64,000 nt of DNA from an uncultured Hyphomicrobiales bacterium (GTDB lineage: Bacteria; Pseudomonadota; Alphaproteobacteria; Rhizobiales; Devosiaceae): the NCBI GenBank assembly GCA_903828145.1, contig CAIKKY010000007.1, forward strand, positions 393,019-457,018. Direction: 5' to 3'. Numbering within the stretch: the first letter of the stretch is position 1; each line of letters starts with the position of its first letter. The notes beneath the pieces were generated by a model. The model was not told where the DNA came from. It worked only from the letters and a program-made list of their open reading frames with translations, and ran no database searches. Both the position numbers and the translations under genes were made by a program. Shown piece by piece: positions 19,480-29,608 of this stretch.

Positions 19480-19891
19480 GAAACGCGATCACAAACCCGC
19501 CGGGCCATCTCAGCGCATGCTGCGCGTGGGCGAACTCGTGCGCCATGCGCTGTCGGCCTTCCTCACGCGCGACGAAATTGAAGACCCCGAACTGACCGGC
19601 ATGGTCATCACCGTGCCCGAGGTGCGGATGACGCCAGACCTCAAGCTCGCCAGCGCCTATATCATGCCGCTTGGTGGCGAAGGCGCGCAGGTGGCGGCCG
19701 ATGCGCTCAACCGCCATCACCGCTTTATTCGCGGTCAGATCGCCCCGCAGCTCAATCTGAAATTTGCACCTGACCTGCGCTTTTTCGTCGACGAGACCTT
19801 CGAGGAATTCGGCCGCATTGACGCCCTTCTGCGGTCGGATCGCGTGCAGCGCGACCTGCAGGATGACGAAGACGGCGAGGGCAACGCGTGA
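19478..19891 (+). CDS. rbfA: 30S ribosome-binding factor RbfA
   Basis: KH-like ribosome maturation factor of 137 residues needed for 16S 5'-end processing. The family pattern SQRMLRVGELVRHALSAFL is followed by VTVPEVRMTPDLKLASAYIMPLG and LRFFVDETFEEFGRIDALL. Its stop overlaps the truB start by 4 bases, the usual rbfA-truB coupling. The ATG at 19478 lies inside a strong hairpin and has no good ribosome-binding site. An ATG at 19517 (MLRVGEL) is an alternative that would remove only the variable tail. nusA and infB, which often precede rbfA, are not upstream; galM is. Confidence 0.94.
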   Translation: MKRDHKPAGPSQRMLRVGELVRHALSAFLTRDEIEDPELTGMVITVPEVRMTPDLKLASAYIMPLGGEGAQVAADALNRHHRFIRGQIAPQLNLKFAPDLRFFVDETFEEFGRIDALLRSDRVQRDLQDDEDGEGNA

Positions 19892-20790
19892 GCGGTGAAA
19901 AGCGCCTGAAGCGCGATGTCTCGGGCTGGCTCATCCTCAACAAGCCCTATGACATGACCTCGACCCAGGCCGTGGGCAAGGTCCGCTGGCTCCTGGGTGC
20001 CAAAAAGGCCGGCCACGCCGGGACGCTCGATCCGCTCGCCACCGGAATCCTGCCCATTGCGCTCGGCGAGGCGACGAAGACCGTGCCCATCGTGCAGGAT
20101 GGCGAGAAGATTTACCGCTTCACCATCCGCTGGGGCGCTGAAACCACGACCGACGATATCGAAGGCGCGGTCACCGAAACGTCGGACGTGCGCCCCGATG
20201 CGGCGGCGATCACGGCGGCGCTCCCCGCCTTTACCGGCGAAATCATGCAGGTGCCCCCGGCATTTTCAGCGATCATGGTTGATGGTGAGCGCGCCTATGA
20301 TCTGGCGCGCGCGGGACAGGCTGTGACGCTCGAGGCCCGCCCGGTGTTCATCGAAGATTTGCGGCTCATTGCCCATGAGGGCGAAACCTCCCAGCTCGAA
20401 ATGACCTGCGAGAAGGGCACCTATGTGCGGTCGCTGGCCCGCGATCTGGCCCGTGCGCTCGGCACGCGCGGCCACGTCGCCCAACTGCACCGCGCTGCGG
20501 TCGGTCCTTTCGATGATGCCCTCGCCACCACGCTTGAAGCGCTCGAAGCCGCCGCAGACCGGGATGCGTTGTTGCTGCCCATCGCCGCCGGCCTCGAAGA
20601 CCTCGATGAGTTGCGCGTGGATGCACACCAGGCCGCCACGATCCGCTTCGGTAACCCGGTGCTGCTCACCGGGCGTGACGCACCCGTCAGCGTGGACGAA
20701 TGCTGGGCCAGCTTTCAGGGCAGGCCGGTCGCCATCGGCCGAGTCGAGTTCGGGCAGTTTCAGCCGACCCGCGTTTTTGCGGCCGAGTGA
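19888..20790 (+). CDS. truB: tRNA pseudouridine(55) synthase TruB
   Basis: Forms pseudouridine 55 in the T-loop of tRNAs, 300 residues. The start GWLILNKPYDMTSTQAVGKV and the catalytic motif GHAGTLDPLATGILPIALGEATK, with the nucleophile Asp in LDPLATG, are clear. CEKGTYVRSLARDLARALG is the second conserved block. The C-terminal PUA-like extension matches the family. GTG start inside the rbfA stop. Confidence 0.97.
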   Translation: MSGEKRLKRDVSGWLILNKPYDMTSTQAVGKVRWLLGAKKAGHAGTLDPLATGILPIALGEATKTVPIVQDGEKIYRFTIRWGAETTTDDIEGAVTETSDVRPDAAAITAALPAFTGEIMQVPPAFSAIMVDGERAYDLARAGQAVTLEARPVFIEDLRLIAHEGETSQLEMTCEKGTYVRSLARDLARALGTRGHVAQLHRAAVGPFDDALATTLEALEAAADRDALLLPIAAGLEDLDELRVDAHQAATIRFGNPVLLTGRDAPVSVDECWASFQGRPVAIGRVEFGQFQPTRVFAAE

Positions 20791-20862
20791 CTGCAACGCT
20801 TTGGCTTTTGCCGCGTTCCGAACTACTTGTTGGGGGTACGGGGCGAAGCAATTCGGTGGAAA

Positions 20863-22605
20863 ATGGACGATAAACTCGTGAGCCCCCCGGGGCTTGCGGT
20901 GGGCAATGCGCAGAAGCGCTCCGGACCCATTGGGCTCTATCTGTTTCTGCTTGTCGTCGCCGCCATGGTGCCGAGCTTCCTGTTTTCAGCCGTGCTGCTC
21001 AAGCGCAACAACGAGGCGCAGGAGCGTACCGTCGAGACGCTGATTACCGGCACGGCGCGCGCCATTGTGCAGGCGGTGGATCGCGAGATTAACGCCTATT
21101 CCACCACCTTGCGCGTTCTGGCGACCAATTCGGCCCTCATCCGGGGCGATCTCGGCGAGTTTCACCGGCAGGTCACCAATGCGCTCGCGCCCTCCGGCTC
21201 TTTTGCCTTTGTGCTCGACATAGACCTGATGAGCATCCTGTCAACGCGGCGACCCTTCCGCGACCAGACGATCCTGAAGACCAACGACGTGACAACAGCC
21301 GAGCGTGTGTTTTCGCGCATGGGCAGTATTGTTGTGTCCGATCTGGTTTATGGCGCTATCTCAAAAGACTATGTGGTCAATGTCCTGCTGGGCGTGCCCA
21401 ACACCGGCCTTGGCCCCCTCGCGCTGGCCTTCAACCGCTCAGCGCGGCAATTCACGCCCGTGCTGCTGGTCAATCGCCTGCCCAGCGGCTGGAACGTCGC
21501 GCTGGTCGATGGCAAGGGCAAAGTAATCGTAGCATCGCCCGGTGGCGGCGAAACCGGCAGCGATTTCGCCGTCTCCGACCTAAAGCCCTACCTGTCGTCC
21601 AGTGTCTGGGGCGAGGTGAAAGTCGGGTCCGTCAAATCCTATCTGGTGGCGCAACGCTCGCTCCTTGCCGATTGGACGGTGGCGGTATGGGCGCCAAGCG
21701 ACGTGGTGTCGCGCCCCCTCGCCAATTCCATGTGGTCCCTGATTGCCGGGGGGCTGCTGCTGGCCTCCGCCGTGATGCTGATCGTCTATTGGCTGACGCT
21801 GCGCATCACCCGGTCGGTGCGCGGTCTTGAGGCCGATGCCAAGCGCCTCGGCGCCGGACAGCCAGTGGAAGCGCGACCCTTCCCGGTGGCGGAAATCGAA
21901 ACCGTCAGCGCGGCGCTGGGTGATGCGTCCCGCCGGCGGCAGGCCGCTGAATCCGAAGTCCGGTTTCTGATGCGCGAACTGGCGCACCGATCCAAGAACC
22001 AGATGACGGTGATTGCCGCCATGGCCAAGCAGACGGCACGGGGGGTGGAATCCGTCCCGGATTTTGTGACCGCATTCGAACGCCGGATTTTCGGGCTCGC
22101 GCGCTCGACCGACCTGTTGCTGGCCCATGGCGTCGCCGGTATCGATCTGCGCGAACTGGTGATCAGTCAGATCGACCCCTTCTGTCCGGTGGATGGCGAC
22201 CGGGTTCTGGTCGAAGGTCCGTCCCTGCGGCTCAATGCGCAGGCGGCGCAGATTCTTGGCATGGCCGCGCACGAACTCGCCACCAATGCGGTCAAGCACG
22301 GCGCCTTCGTCAATGAGGGCGGCCAGCTGGCTGTCACCTGGCAACGCGTTGATAATCGTGCCGAATTCATCTGGCGCGAAACCGGCGTTGGCGACCTTCC
22401 GCCCCAGGCGCGCCGCGGCTTTGGCACGGCTGTGCTCGAAAACATGGTGGGCCGCTCACTGGGCGCCGAAGTCAGCCGCTCGAGCGAAGGCGGCACGCTG
22501 ATCTGGCGGTTTCTGATTCCGCTCACCGCGCTCGACCCGGCCTATGCGCATGACCTCGATACTGTCGAAGGCGAGGGCGACGGCTTGGGGGACGGGGACA
22601 AATAG
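20863..22605 (+). CDS. HWE-family sensor histidine kinase, membrane-bound
   Basis: Inner-membrane sensor kinase, 580 residues. Transmembrane segments at about 23-45 and 291-312 enclose a periplasmic sensing region of about 245 residues, likely a Cache fold. A HAMP-like linker (TLRITRSVRGLEADAKRL) follows. The kinase core has the HWE signature: His375 in RELAHRSKNQ, Asn475 in ELATNAVKHGAF, and the W-x-E triplet W504-R-E506. HWE kinases are largely alphaproteobacterial and often feed the general stress response. No response regulator is adjacent. The ATG at 20863 is preferred over a TTG at 20827, though both have weak ribosome-binding sites. Confidence 0.9.
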   Translation: MDDKLVSPPGLAVGNAQKRSGPIGLYLFLLVVAAMVPSFLFSAVLLKRNNEAQERTVETLITGTARAIVQAVDREINAYSTTLRVLATNSALIRGDLGEFHRQVTNALAPSGSFAFVLDIDLMSILSTRRPFRDQTILKTNDVTTAERVFSRMGSIVVSDLVYGAISKDYVVNVLLGVPNTGLGPLALAFNRSARQFTPVLLVNRLPSGWNVALVDGKGKVIVASPGGGETGSDFAVSDLKPYLSSSVWGEVKVGSVKSYLVAQRSLLADWTVAVWAPSDVVSRPLANSMWSLIAGGLLLASAVMLIVYWLTLRITRSVRGLEADAKRLGAGQPVEARPFPVAEIETVSAALGDASRRRQAAESEVRFLMRELAHRSKNQMTVIAAMAKQTARGVESVPDFVTAFERRIFGLARSTDLLLAHGVAGIDLRELVISQIDPFCPVDGDRVLVEGPSLRLNAQAAQILGMAAHELATNAVKHGAFVNEGGQLAVTWQRVDNRAEFIWRETGVGDLPPQARRGFGTAVLENMVGRSLGAEVSRSSEGGTLIWRFLIPLTALDPAYAHDLDTVEGEGDGLGDGDK

Positions 22606-22737
22606 CTGGTATTTGCCGCGCTTCTCCACTATAGGAGCGCGCGAAGTCCGACTTCGGTCGGCTCACTTCACGGCCGCGCCTGGACGACATCCCGGGCGAT
22701 GGCGACCCTACGATCCTCTTTTTGAAAGGACCTGCCG

Positions 22738-23007
22738 ATGTCGATTACCGCTGAGCGTAAGAGCGCCCTGATCAAGGACTATGCCACCAAGAAGGACGAT
22801 ACCGGTTCGCCGGAAGTCCAGGTCGCGATCCTGTCCGAGCGTATCGCCAACCTCACCGAACACTTCAAGACCCACAACAAGGATAACCATTCGCGTCGTG
22901 GGCTTCTGAAGATGGTTTCGACTCGTCGTAGCCTTCTCGATTACGTCAAGAAGAACGACGAAAAGCGCTATCAGGCGCTGATCGAACGCCTGGGCCTGCG
23001 CCGCTAA
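22738..23007 (+). CDS. rpsO: 30S ribosomal protein S15
   Basis: Primary 16S-binding protein of the 30S platform, 89 residues. The sequence [19 protein letters not shown] leads into [13 protein letters not shown], then the conserved [27 protein letters not shown] site precedes the ATG. The 130 bases upstream contain a short CCGAC-TTCG-GTCGG stem-loop (about 22649-22662) that could end the preceding transcript or control S15. rpsO-pnp is conserved throughout Proteobacteria. Confidence 0.98.
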   Translation: MSITAERKSALIKDYATKKDDTGSPEVQVAILSERIANLTEHFKTHNKDNHSRRGLLKMVSTRRSLLDYVKKNDEKRYQALIERLGLRR

Positions 23008-23024
23008 GGCCAAGTCCATGAACC

Positions 23025-23050
23025 GGATCACGGGGCACGCCTCGTGATCC
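23025..23050 (+). terminator. Stem-loop between rpsO and pnp
   Basis: GGATCACGGGG (23025-23035) pairs with CCTCGTGATCC (23040-23050) through a CACG loop, with one mismatch. It lies 17 bases after the rpsO stop and lacks a T-run. In E. coli this intergenic region carries an rpsO terminator and an RNase III hairpin controlling pnp, and a similar role is plausible. I see no gene in the remaining bases to 23328. Confidence 0.55.
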
Positions 23051-23328
23051 TTCCCGGCACCCGCCGGGCCTTGCGTAGGCTGACAACTTTCAGCGGAGCA
23101 TGGCGAGATCGTCGGCCGCTCATGGTGCAGGGCACCAATTTCAGTGAACGGCTCATCGTCTTGTCCATGTTCCGCCGCTCCCACCCGGGGGCGTCAGCGC
23201 GGAACCGTGCCAATTTTGGGCTGAGGGCGCACATGGGGTGCGTCCAACGCTGGCACACCGGATGAGTTCGCGGGGTGGCTACGCCCCCGCGTTCCCGCTC
23301 ATTCCGGCAGAATGGAAAGATGATTGCA

Positions 23329-25455
23329 ATGTTCGAACACCATAAGGTGGAATTGAACTGGGGCGGCCAGCCCCTCACCCTCGAGACCGGCAAGGTCGCC
23401 CGTCAGGCTGATGGCGCCGTGTTCGCCACCCTCGGCGAAACTGTCGTGCTCGCCACCGTCGTGTCCGCCAAGTCGGCAAAGCCCGGCCAGGATTTCTTCC
23501 CGCTCACCGTCAATTACCAGGAAAAGTACTTCGCCGCCGGCAAGATCCCGGGCGGGTACTTCAAGCGCGAAGGCCGCCCGACCGAAGCGGAAACGCTGAC
23601 CTCGCGCCTGATCGACCGGCCGATTCGTCCGCTGTTCCCGGATGGGTACAAGAACGAGACCCAGGTCATCATCACCGTGCTGCAGCACGATATGGAAAAT
23701 GCGCCGGACGTGCTGGCCATGGTGGCCGCTTCGGCCGCGCTGACCATTTCGGGCGTCCCCTTCATGGGCCCCATCGGTGCAGCACGCGTTGGCTATATCG
23801 GCGGCCAGTATGTGCTCAACACCCCGATCGACCGCCGTTCGGAATCGCAGCTTGATCTCGTGATGGCCGGTACGGCCGATGCGGTGCTCATGGTGGAATC
23901 CGAAGCGCAGGAGCTCTCGGAAGAGGTGATGCTTGGTGCCGTGATGTTCGGCCACGAGCAGAGCCGCAAGGTGATCGATGCGATCATCAAGCTGGCCGAG
24001 CTTGCCGCCAAGGAACCGCGCGACTTCACCGCGCCGGATTATTCCGATCTCGAAAAGCTGGTGCTGAAGGTTGCCGAGAAAGACCTCCGCGCCGCCTACA
24101 AGATCACCAAGAAGGAAGATCGTTACGCCGCCGTTGGCGCAACGCGTGACAAGGTGATGGCGCATTTCGCCACCGACGTCGCCGCCGGCACGATTTCCGG
24201 CGAAGCGCTGGGTGAAGTGTTCCACAACCTGCAGGCCAAGATCGTGCGCTGGAACGTGCTCGACACGGGCCTGCGCATCGACGGTCGCGATCTGAAGACC
24301 GTTCGCCCGATCGTTTCTGAAGTGGGCGTCCTGCCCCGGACCCATGGTTCGGCGCTGTTCACCCGCGGCGAAACGCAGGCGCTGGTGGTTGCGACCCTCG
24401 GCACCGGCGATGACGAACAGTATGTGGACTCGCTCGAAGGCACCAATAAGGTGAACTTCATGCTGCATTACAACTTCCCGCCCTACTCGGTCGGTGAAGC
24501 TGGCCGCATGGGCTCGCCGGGCCGTCGCGAAATCGGCCATGGCAAGCTCGCCTGGCGCGCCATCAACCCGATGCGTCCCTCGGCCGAAGAGTTCCCCTAC
24601 ACGATCCGTGTCGTTGCCGAGATCACCGAGTCGAACGGCTCGTCCTCGATGGCAACCGTCTGCGGCACCTCGCTGGCGCTGATGGATGCCGGTGTGCCGC
24701 TGAAGAAGCCGGTGGCCGGTATCGCCATGGGCCTGATCCTCGAAGGCGACCGTTTCGCCGTGCTGTCCGATATTCTCGGCGACGAAGATCACCTCGGCGA
24801 CATGGACTTCAAGGTGGCCGGTACGTCCGATGGCGTGACCTCGCTGCAGATGGACATCAAGATCGCTGGCATCACCGAGGAGATCATGAAGGTCGCCCTG
24901 GAACAGGCCAAGGGCGGTCGGAACCACATCCTCGGCGAAATGGCCAAGGCCCTCACCGCCTCGCGTGACAGCGTGGGCGAATTTGCCCCCCGCATCGAAA
25001 CCATCACCATCCCCACCGACAAGATCCGCGAAGTGATCGGCACCGGTGGCAAGGTGATCCGCGAGATCGTCGAAAAGACCGGCGCCAAGATCGACATCAA
25101 CGATGATGGCACCGTGAAAGTGTCCTCGTCCGAAGGCAAGGCGATCACCGCTGCGATCCAGTGGATCAAGTCGATCACCGATGAGCCGGAAGTCGGCACC
25201 ATCTATCAGGGCACTGTGGTGAAGACCGCCGATTTCGGCGCCTTCGTCAATTTCTTCGGCGCCAAGGATGGTCTCGTCCACATCAGCCAGCTGGCCGAAC
25301 AGCGCGTTGCCAAGACCACCGATGTGGTCAAGGAAGGCGACAAGGTTTGGGTCAAGCTGCTCGGCTTTGACGAGCGCGGCAAGGTCCGCCTCTCGATGAA
25401 GGTCGTGGATCAGGCGACCGGCGCTGAGCTGGAAAAGAGCGAATCCGCCGAGTAA
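23329..25455 (+). CDS. pnp: Polyribonucleotide nucleotidyltransferase (PNPase)
   Basis: Phosphorolytic 3'-5' exoribonuclease of the degradosome, 708 residues. Two RNase PH-like domains are followed by a KH domain ([18 protein letters not shown]) and an S1 domain ([20 protein letters not shown]). The frame is open upstream, but [13 protein letters not shown] is the family start. The ATG at 23329 has GGAAAG 9 bases upstream, whereas the ATG at 23320 would abut it. A long open frame on the opposite strand is a composition shadow. Confidence 0.98.
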   Translation: MFEHHKVELNWGGQPLTLETGKVARQADGAVFATLGETVVLATVVSAKSAKPGQDFFPLTVNYQEKYFAAGKIPGGYFKREGRPTEAETLTSRLIDRPIRPLFPDGYKNETQVIITVLQHDMENAPDVLAMVAASAALTISGVPFMGPIGAARVGYIGGQYVLNTPIDRRSESQLDLVMAGTADAVLMVESEAQELSEEVMLGAVMFGHEQSRKVIDAIIKLAELAAKEPRDFTAPDYSDLEKLVLKVAEKDLRAAYKITKKEDRYAAVGATRDKVMAHFATDVAAGTISGEALGEVFHNLQAKIVRWNVLDTGLRIDGRDLKTVRPIVSEVGVLPRTHGSALFTRGETQALVVATLGTGDDEQYVDSLEGTNKVNFMLHYNFPPYSVGEAGRMGSPGRREIGHGKLAWRAINPMRPSAEEFPYTIRVVAEITESNGSSSMATVCGTSLALMDAGVPLKKPVAGIAMGLILEGDRFAVLSDILGDEDHLGDMDFKVAGTSDGVTSLQMDIKIAGITEEIMKVALEQAKGGRNHILGEMAKALTASRDSVGEFAPRIETITIPTDKIREVIGTGGKVIREIVEKTGAKIDINDDGTVKVSSSEGKAITAAIQWIKSITDEPEVGTIYQGTVVKTADFGAFVNFFGAKDGLVHISQLAEQRVAKTTDVVKEGDKVWVKLLGFDERGKVRLSMKVVDQATGAELEKSESAE

Positions 25456-25475
25456 TCGGCCCCGAAACACACTCG

Positions 25476-25502
25476 AAAGCCCGGGTTCGCCCGGGCTTTT
25501 TT
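25476..25502 (+). terminator. Rho-independent terminator of pnp
   Basis: A 10-bp stem AAAGCCCGGG / CCCGGGCTTT with a TTCG tetraloop, followed by a T-tract. It lies 20 bases after the pnp stop. The T-rich side also serves the convergent dehydrogenase gene ending at 25505 only weakly. Confidence 0.93.
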
Positions 25503-25504
25503 GT

Positions 25505-26518
25505 TTACCGCGCCAGCTTCGCCTTGTGTTCGGGCAGGACGCGATGCGGCGGTTGCGCGCCATCGAAAAAGGCGCGGATGTTCACGATCACCGTCTCGCC
25601 CATTTCGAGCCGCGCTTCCAGCGTGGCTGACGCCATGTGGGCGGTCAGCACGATCCTGTGCTCGCGCGCGAGCTGCAGCAGGTCCGGGTTGATGCCCGGG
25701 CGGTTTTCGAACACATCCAGCGCCGCGCCATAGAGGTGCCCGGACCGGATTTCGGCAATCAGCGCCTTTTCGTCGATCAGCTCGGGCCGGGAGACATTGA
25801 CCACAAACGCATCCTGCCGCATGCGGGCGAGCCGTCCTGCATCGAGAATCTTCATCGTGCCCCGGTTGAGCGGCGTGTGCAGCGAGATGATGTCCACCGC
25901 CTCAACCAGGCCGTCGAGCGAATCCCAATAGGTCGCGCCCAGCGCCTCTTCGAGTTGTGGCGGACGCCGGTTGCGCGAGAAGTAATGGATATTGAGCCCA
26001 AAGGTGCGGGCCCGCTGCGCGACAGCGGTGCCGATCCGACCCATACCGACAATGCCCAGCGCCTTGCCCCTGAGCCGACGGCCCAGCATCCAGTTGGGCG
26101 ACCAACCCGGCCATTCGCCCTCGCGCGGCAGCACTTCGGCGCCCTCAACCAGCCGACGCGGCAGGGCCAGCATCAGCATCATGGCCATATCGGCCGTGTC
26201 TTCGGTCAGGACCGACGGCGTGTTGGTTACAGTCATGCCGCGGGTATAGGCTGCCTCGATATCGATGTTATCGTAGCCATTGCCGAACTGGGCGATGAGC
26301 TTGATGCTCTCGGGCAGGCGCGCGATCAGGTCGGCATCGAGCGGGTCATTGATCGAGGAGACGAGCACGCTCATCCCGGCGGCACCGTCGATGATCGCGT
26401 CGGCGGAGAGCGCACCATCCACGGGCTTGAAGGTGACATCGAACAGGGTCGTCATCCGCGCTTCGATCTGCGCCGGCAACCTGCGGGTCACAAAGATTTT
26501 TGGCCGACTGAGGGTCAA
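25505..26518 (-). CDS. D-isomer-specific 2-hydroxyacid dehydrogenase (glyoxylate/hydroxypyruvate reductase-like)
   Basis: NAD(P)H-dependent reductase of 2-oxo acids, 337 residues, cytoplasmic. The Rossmann loop is GMGRIGTAVAQRARTFG. The catalytic arginine is in VNVSRPELIDE, the glutamate follows in the ENRPG region, and the histidine is in VLTAHMASATLEAR, where the common HIGSAT becomes HMASAT. The arrangement resembles alphaproteobacterial glyoxylate reductases, but the substrate cannot be fixed. It is convergent with pnp and divergent from the SH3 protein. Confidence 0.9.
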   Translation of the reverse strand: MTLSRPKIFVTRRLPAQIEARMTTLFDVTFKPVDGALSADAIIDGAAGMSVLVSSINDPLDADLIARLPESIKLIAQFGNGYDNIDIEAAYTRGMTVTNTPSVLTEDTADMAMMLMLALPRRLVEGAEVLPREGEWPGWSPNWMLGRRLRGKALGIVGMGRIGTAVAQRARTFGLNIHYFSRNRRPPQLEEALGATYWDSLDGLVEAVDIISLHTPLNRGTMKILDAGRLARMRQDAFVVNVSRPELIDEKALIAEIRSGHLYGAALDVFENRPGINPDLLQLAREHRIVLTAHMASATLEARLEMGETVIVNIRAFFDGAQPPHRVLPEHKAKLAR

Positions 26519-26570
26519 AGCGCCGCCTTTCAGTGACCATTAAGGTCTCTTGCCTAGTGATAGGAAAAAA

Positions 26571-27152
26571 GTGCACCCCTGCAAAGTGATGATCCTTCGC
26601 CCCAGCGTCTTCTTGCGCCGATTTGCCCTTGGCCGCGCCCTTGGCGCTCTCGCCCTGGTCTTCGGCTTGATGTCGGCTGCGGCCCCCGCTGCCGATAACA
26701 CCAGCGGCTTGCCCATTCCGCGCTTTGTCACCACCCGCTCGAGCCCCATCAACGTCCGGGTCGGGCCCGGCACCAAATATGGCATTGCCTGGGTCTATGT
26801 CCGTGCGGGCGTCCCGGTAGAGATCATCCAGGAGTTCGACACCTGGCGCAAAATCCGCGACGTGGATGGTTCGACCGGCTGGCTGCACCAGAACCTGCTC
26901 ACCGGCAAGCGCGTCGCCATCGTCACAGCAGCGGCGACTGCCGACGGTCAGGTCGCCATGCGGGCGCACCCCGATTCGACCGCAGCGCTTGTCGCGTGGC
27001 TGGTTTCAGGCGTCGAGGTTGAGCTGAAAAGCTGTGACGGCACCTGGTGCAGGATTTCCGTCACGCCGCCCGTCGATGGCGCGCCGCGCTACGATGGCTA
27101 TATCGAGCAGCAGACCCTGTGGGGCGCGTATAAGGGCGAAGTATTCGATTGA
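26571..27152 (+). CDS. Secreted bacterial SH3-domain protein
   Basis: Exported protein of about 193 residues. A signal peptide (arginine-rich start, core GALALVFGLMSAAAPA) precedes an SH3-like repeat, FVTTRSSPINVRVGPGTKYG. A second degenerate copy follows with GQVAMRAHPDSTAALVAWL. Such domains bind peptidoglycan or cell-wall-linked partners; the exact role is unknown. GTG at 26571 is chosen for its AGGA 5 bases upstream. ATG at 26589 is in frame and possible but has no site. Confidence 0.85.
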   Translation: MHPCKVMILRPSVFLRRFALGRALGALALVFGLMSAAAPAADNTSGLPIPRFVTTRSSPINVRVGPGTKYGIAWVYVRAGVPVEIIQEFDTWRKIRDVDGSTGWLHQNLLTGKRVAIVTAAATADGQVAMRAHPDSTAALVAWLVSGVEVELKSCDGTWCRISVTPPVDGAPRYDGYIEQQTLWGAYKGEVFD

Positions 27153-27173
27153 GCCAAGGGCTCGCGCCAACCT

Positions 27174-27629
27174 TCAGCGCGCGCGCTTGACCCGAACCAC
27201 CACATCGACATGGGTGATGGCCATGCCGCGCGGCGGCTCCGGCAGGTTCTGGATGACGATGGCCGACGACGGGATATCGATCACGCGCTGTTCGTCTTCG
27301 AGATAGAAATGATGATGGTCAGAGGTGTCGGTATCGAAATACGACCGCGACGCGTCAACCGCCACTTCACGCAACAGCCCCGCCTCGCGGAATTGATGCA
27401 GGCTGTTATAAATTGTCGCCAGCGACACATTGACGTTGGCGCCCTGCGCCTCGCCGTGCAGCTCTTCGGCGCTCACATGTCGGTGATGGCCGGAAAACAG
27501 CAGTTCGGCCAGAGCCACGCGCTGTTTGGTCGGGCGAAGCCCGGCCATGCGCAACACGGCCGTGAGGCACGGGCGGCGCGAAGGAACCGTTCTGAAGGGG
27601 AGAGTGCGTTCAGGCATGTCTTTGAGCAT
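27174..27629 (-). CDS. irr: Iron response regulator Irr (Fur superfamily)
   Basis: Heme-status-responsive regulator that replaces Fur as the main iron regulator in many Hyphomicrobiales and Rhodobacterales. 151 residues from ATG 27629; MPERT at 27617 is an alternative. The DNA-binding helix is NVSLATIYNSLHQFREAGLL. The HHH of SDHHHFYLEDE (105-107) is the Irr heme/metal signature, unlike the HHDH of the Fur at 4271. No N-terminal heme regulatory motif (GCPW-type) is present. It is divergent from fabA, the classical irr/fabA arrangement, and the 207-base interval holds both promoters. I found no clear ICE box. Confidence 0.93.
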   Translation of the reverse strand: MLKDMPERTLPFRTVPSRRPCLTAVLRMAGLRPTKQRVALAELLFSGHHRHVSAEELHGEAQGANVNVSLATIYNSLHQFREAGLLREVAVDASRSYFDTDTSDHHHFYLEDEQRVIDIPSSAIVIQNLPEPPRGMAITHVDVVVRVKRAR

Positions 27630-27836
27630 AATTGATCTGCGGCTTCTATCATAGAGCTTTCGCTGTGCCGGGCACAAGGCATGCAAAACCAGAGTCTACC
27701 GCTGCCGGGATTTAGTAAATACCCCGAAAGAGATTGGCAAAACCTGTAGGCCGTGACGTGCCGTGGCAGGTCGTCGCTTGACCCCCCGTCAGCCCGCCAC
27801 TACTAACAGGGCCTCGGACGAAAGAGAGCCAAGCGC

Positions 27837-28343
27837 ATGGTCGAACGGAAAAACGCCTACGGTTACGAAGACCTGCTGCGCAGCGGGCGGGGTGAACTGT
27901 TTGGCCCCGGCTATGCGCAACTGCCCGCGCCGCCCATGCTGATGTTCGATCGGATCACGCAGATTGACGAGACGGGCGGCAGTTTTGGCAAGGGCCAGGT
28001 GCGCGCTGAACTCGACGTGAACCCCGATCTCTGGTTCTTCAAGTGCCATTTCATTGGCGATCCGGTCATGCCGGGGTGCCTTGGGCTCGATGCTCTGTGG
28101 CAGATGCTGGGCTTCTTCCTGTGCTGGGGCGGTTCGCCCGGCAAAGGGCGGGCCCTCGCCGGTGAAGTAAAATTTTCAGGACAGGTGACCGATGATGTTG
28201 CACTTGTCGAGTATGGTATCGATCTAAAGCGTGTGATGCGGTCGCGTCTCGTGCTGGGTGTTGCCGATGGCTGGGTCAAGGCTGACGGTAAGGTGATTTA
28301 TGAGGCCAAAGACCTTCGGGTCGGCCTGTTTACGGAAACTTGA
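27837..28343 (+). CDS. fabA: 3-hydroxydecanoyl-ACP dehydratase/isomerase
   Basis: Introduces the cis-3 double bond at the C10 stage of fatty acid synthesis, 168 residues. The active site is conserved: His71 in [14 protein letters not shown] and Asp85 in [10 protein letters not shown], one residue later than in E. coli FabA. It pairs with fabB 38 bases downstream as the unsaturated fatty acid branch. The upstream region is shared with irr. Confidence 0.97.
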   Translation: MVERKNAYGYEDLLRSGRGELFGPGYAQLPAPPMLMFDRITQIDETGGSFGKGQVRAELDVNPDLWFFKCHFIGDPVMPGCLGLDALWQMLGFFLCWGGSPGKGRALAGEVKFSGQVTDDVALVEYGIDLKRVMRSRLVLGVADGWVKADGKVIYEAKDLRVGLFTET

Positions 28344-28381
28344 GCCGGGCGCTGGCCCTTTAGCTCGACCATGGAGGCAGA

Positions 28382-29605
28382 ATGAGGCGCGTCGTCGTCA
28401 CCGGCATGGGGATTGTATCCTCAATCGGGAACACCCTCGACGAGGTACTCGTCAGCCTCAGAGAGGCGCGGCCGGGCATCGTTCGTGCTGAGGATTATGT
28501 CAAATACGGGTTCCGCTGCCAGGTTCATGGCGCACCCAATCTTGACCCCTTCGAAGTGCTCGATCGGCGCACCACCCGCTTCATGGGCAAAGGCGCGGCC
28601 TGGAACTACATCGCCATGCAACAGGCGATCGAGCAGGCCGGGCTTGAAGACAAAGACATCAAGAACCCGCGCACCGGCATCATCATGGGCTCAGGCGGCC
28701 CCTCGACCCGCACCGTGGTGGAAGCCGCCGATATCACCCGCGATAAGGGCCCCAAGCGCATCGGGCCGCTGGCTGTACCCAAGGCCATGAGTTCAACGGC
28801 CTCGGCCACGCTGGCGACTCCGTTCGGCATCAAGGGCGTCAACTATACAATCTCGTCTGCCTGCGCGACCTCGAAGCATTGCATCGGCGCCGGCTATGAG
28901 CAGATCATGTGGGGCAAGCAGGACATCGTGTTCGCGGGCGGCCACGAAGATCTCGATTGGACCCTGTCCAACCTGTTTGATGCCATGGGCGCCATGTCGT
29001 CGGATTTCAACGATACGCCGCAAAAGGCCTCGCGCGCCTATGATGCCAAGCGCGATGGGTTCGTGATTGCCGGGGGCGCCGGTGTGCTGGTGCTCGAAGA
29101 GCTGGAACACGCCAAGGCGCGCGGTGCGACCATTCTCGCCGAACTGGTCGGCTATGGCGCAACCTCCGATGGTTACGACATGGTGGCTCCCTCGGGCGAA
29201 GGCGCAATCCGCTGCATGCAGCAGGCGCTTGAAACCGTGAAGGGCCGCGTGGATTACATCAACCCGCACGCAACCTCGACCCCGGTGGGCGACGCCCGCG
29301 AAATCGAAGCCCTGCGCGCCGTGTTCGGCAACGAAGACAAGTGCCCGCCGATTTCGGCCACCAAATCGCTGACCGGCCATTCGCTCGGCGCCACCGGTGT
29401 GCAGGAATCGATCTACTGCATCCTGATGATGCAAAATCGCTTCGTGTGCGAGAGCGCCAATATCGAAGAACTGGATCCGGCCTTTGCCGATATGCCGATT
29501 CTCCGCAAGCGGCGTGATAACGTTGATATCGGCATTGCCGTGTCCAACAGCTTCGGCTTTGGCGGCACCAACGCAACGCTGGTGTTCAAGCACCCCGACG
29601 CGTAA
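28382..29605 (+). CDS. fabB: 3-oxoacyl-ACP synthase I
   Basis: Elongating condensing enzyme needed for unsaturated fatty acids, 407 residues. The catalytic triad is Cys161 ([14 protein letters not shown]), the histidine in [11 protein letters not shown] and the histidine in [18 protein letters not shown]-like site precedes the ATG. It is cotranscribed with fabA. The enoyl reductase fabI that often follows in this order is absent; the next gene is convergent. Confidence 0.97.
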   Translation: MRRVVVTGMGIVSSIGNTLDEVLVSLREARPGIVRAEDYVKYGFRCQVHGAPNLDPFEVLDRRTTRFMGKGAAWNYIAMQQAIEQAGLEDKDIKNPRTGIIMGSGGPSTRTVVEAADITRDKGPKRIGPLAVPKAMSSTASATLATPFGIKGVNYTISSACATSKHCIGAGYEQIMWGKQDIVFAGGHEDLDWTLSNLFDAMGAMSSDFNDTPQKASRAYDAKRDGFVIAGGAGVLVLEELEHAKARGATILAELVGYGATSDGYDMVAPSGEGAIRCMQQALETVKGRVDYINPHATSTPVGDAREIEALRAVFGNEDKCPPISATKSLTGHSLGATGVQESIYCILMMQNRFVCESANIEELDPAFADMPILRKRRDNVDIGIAVSNSFGFGGTNATLVFKHPDA

Positions 29606-29608
29606 TCG

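Noticed and set aside
23299..25563. 754-codon open frame antisense to pnp
   Set aside because: It is a GC-rich codon-bias shadow: no domain, no start site, histidine- and leucine-rich composition typical of the opposite strand of a conserved gene.
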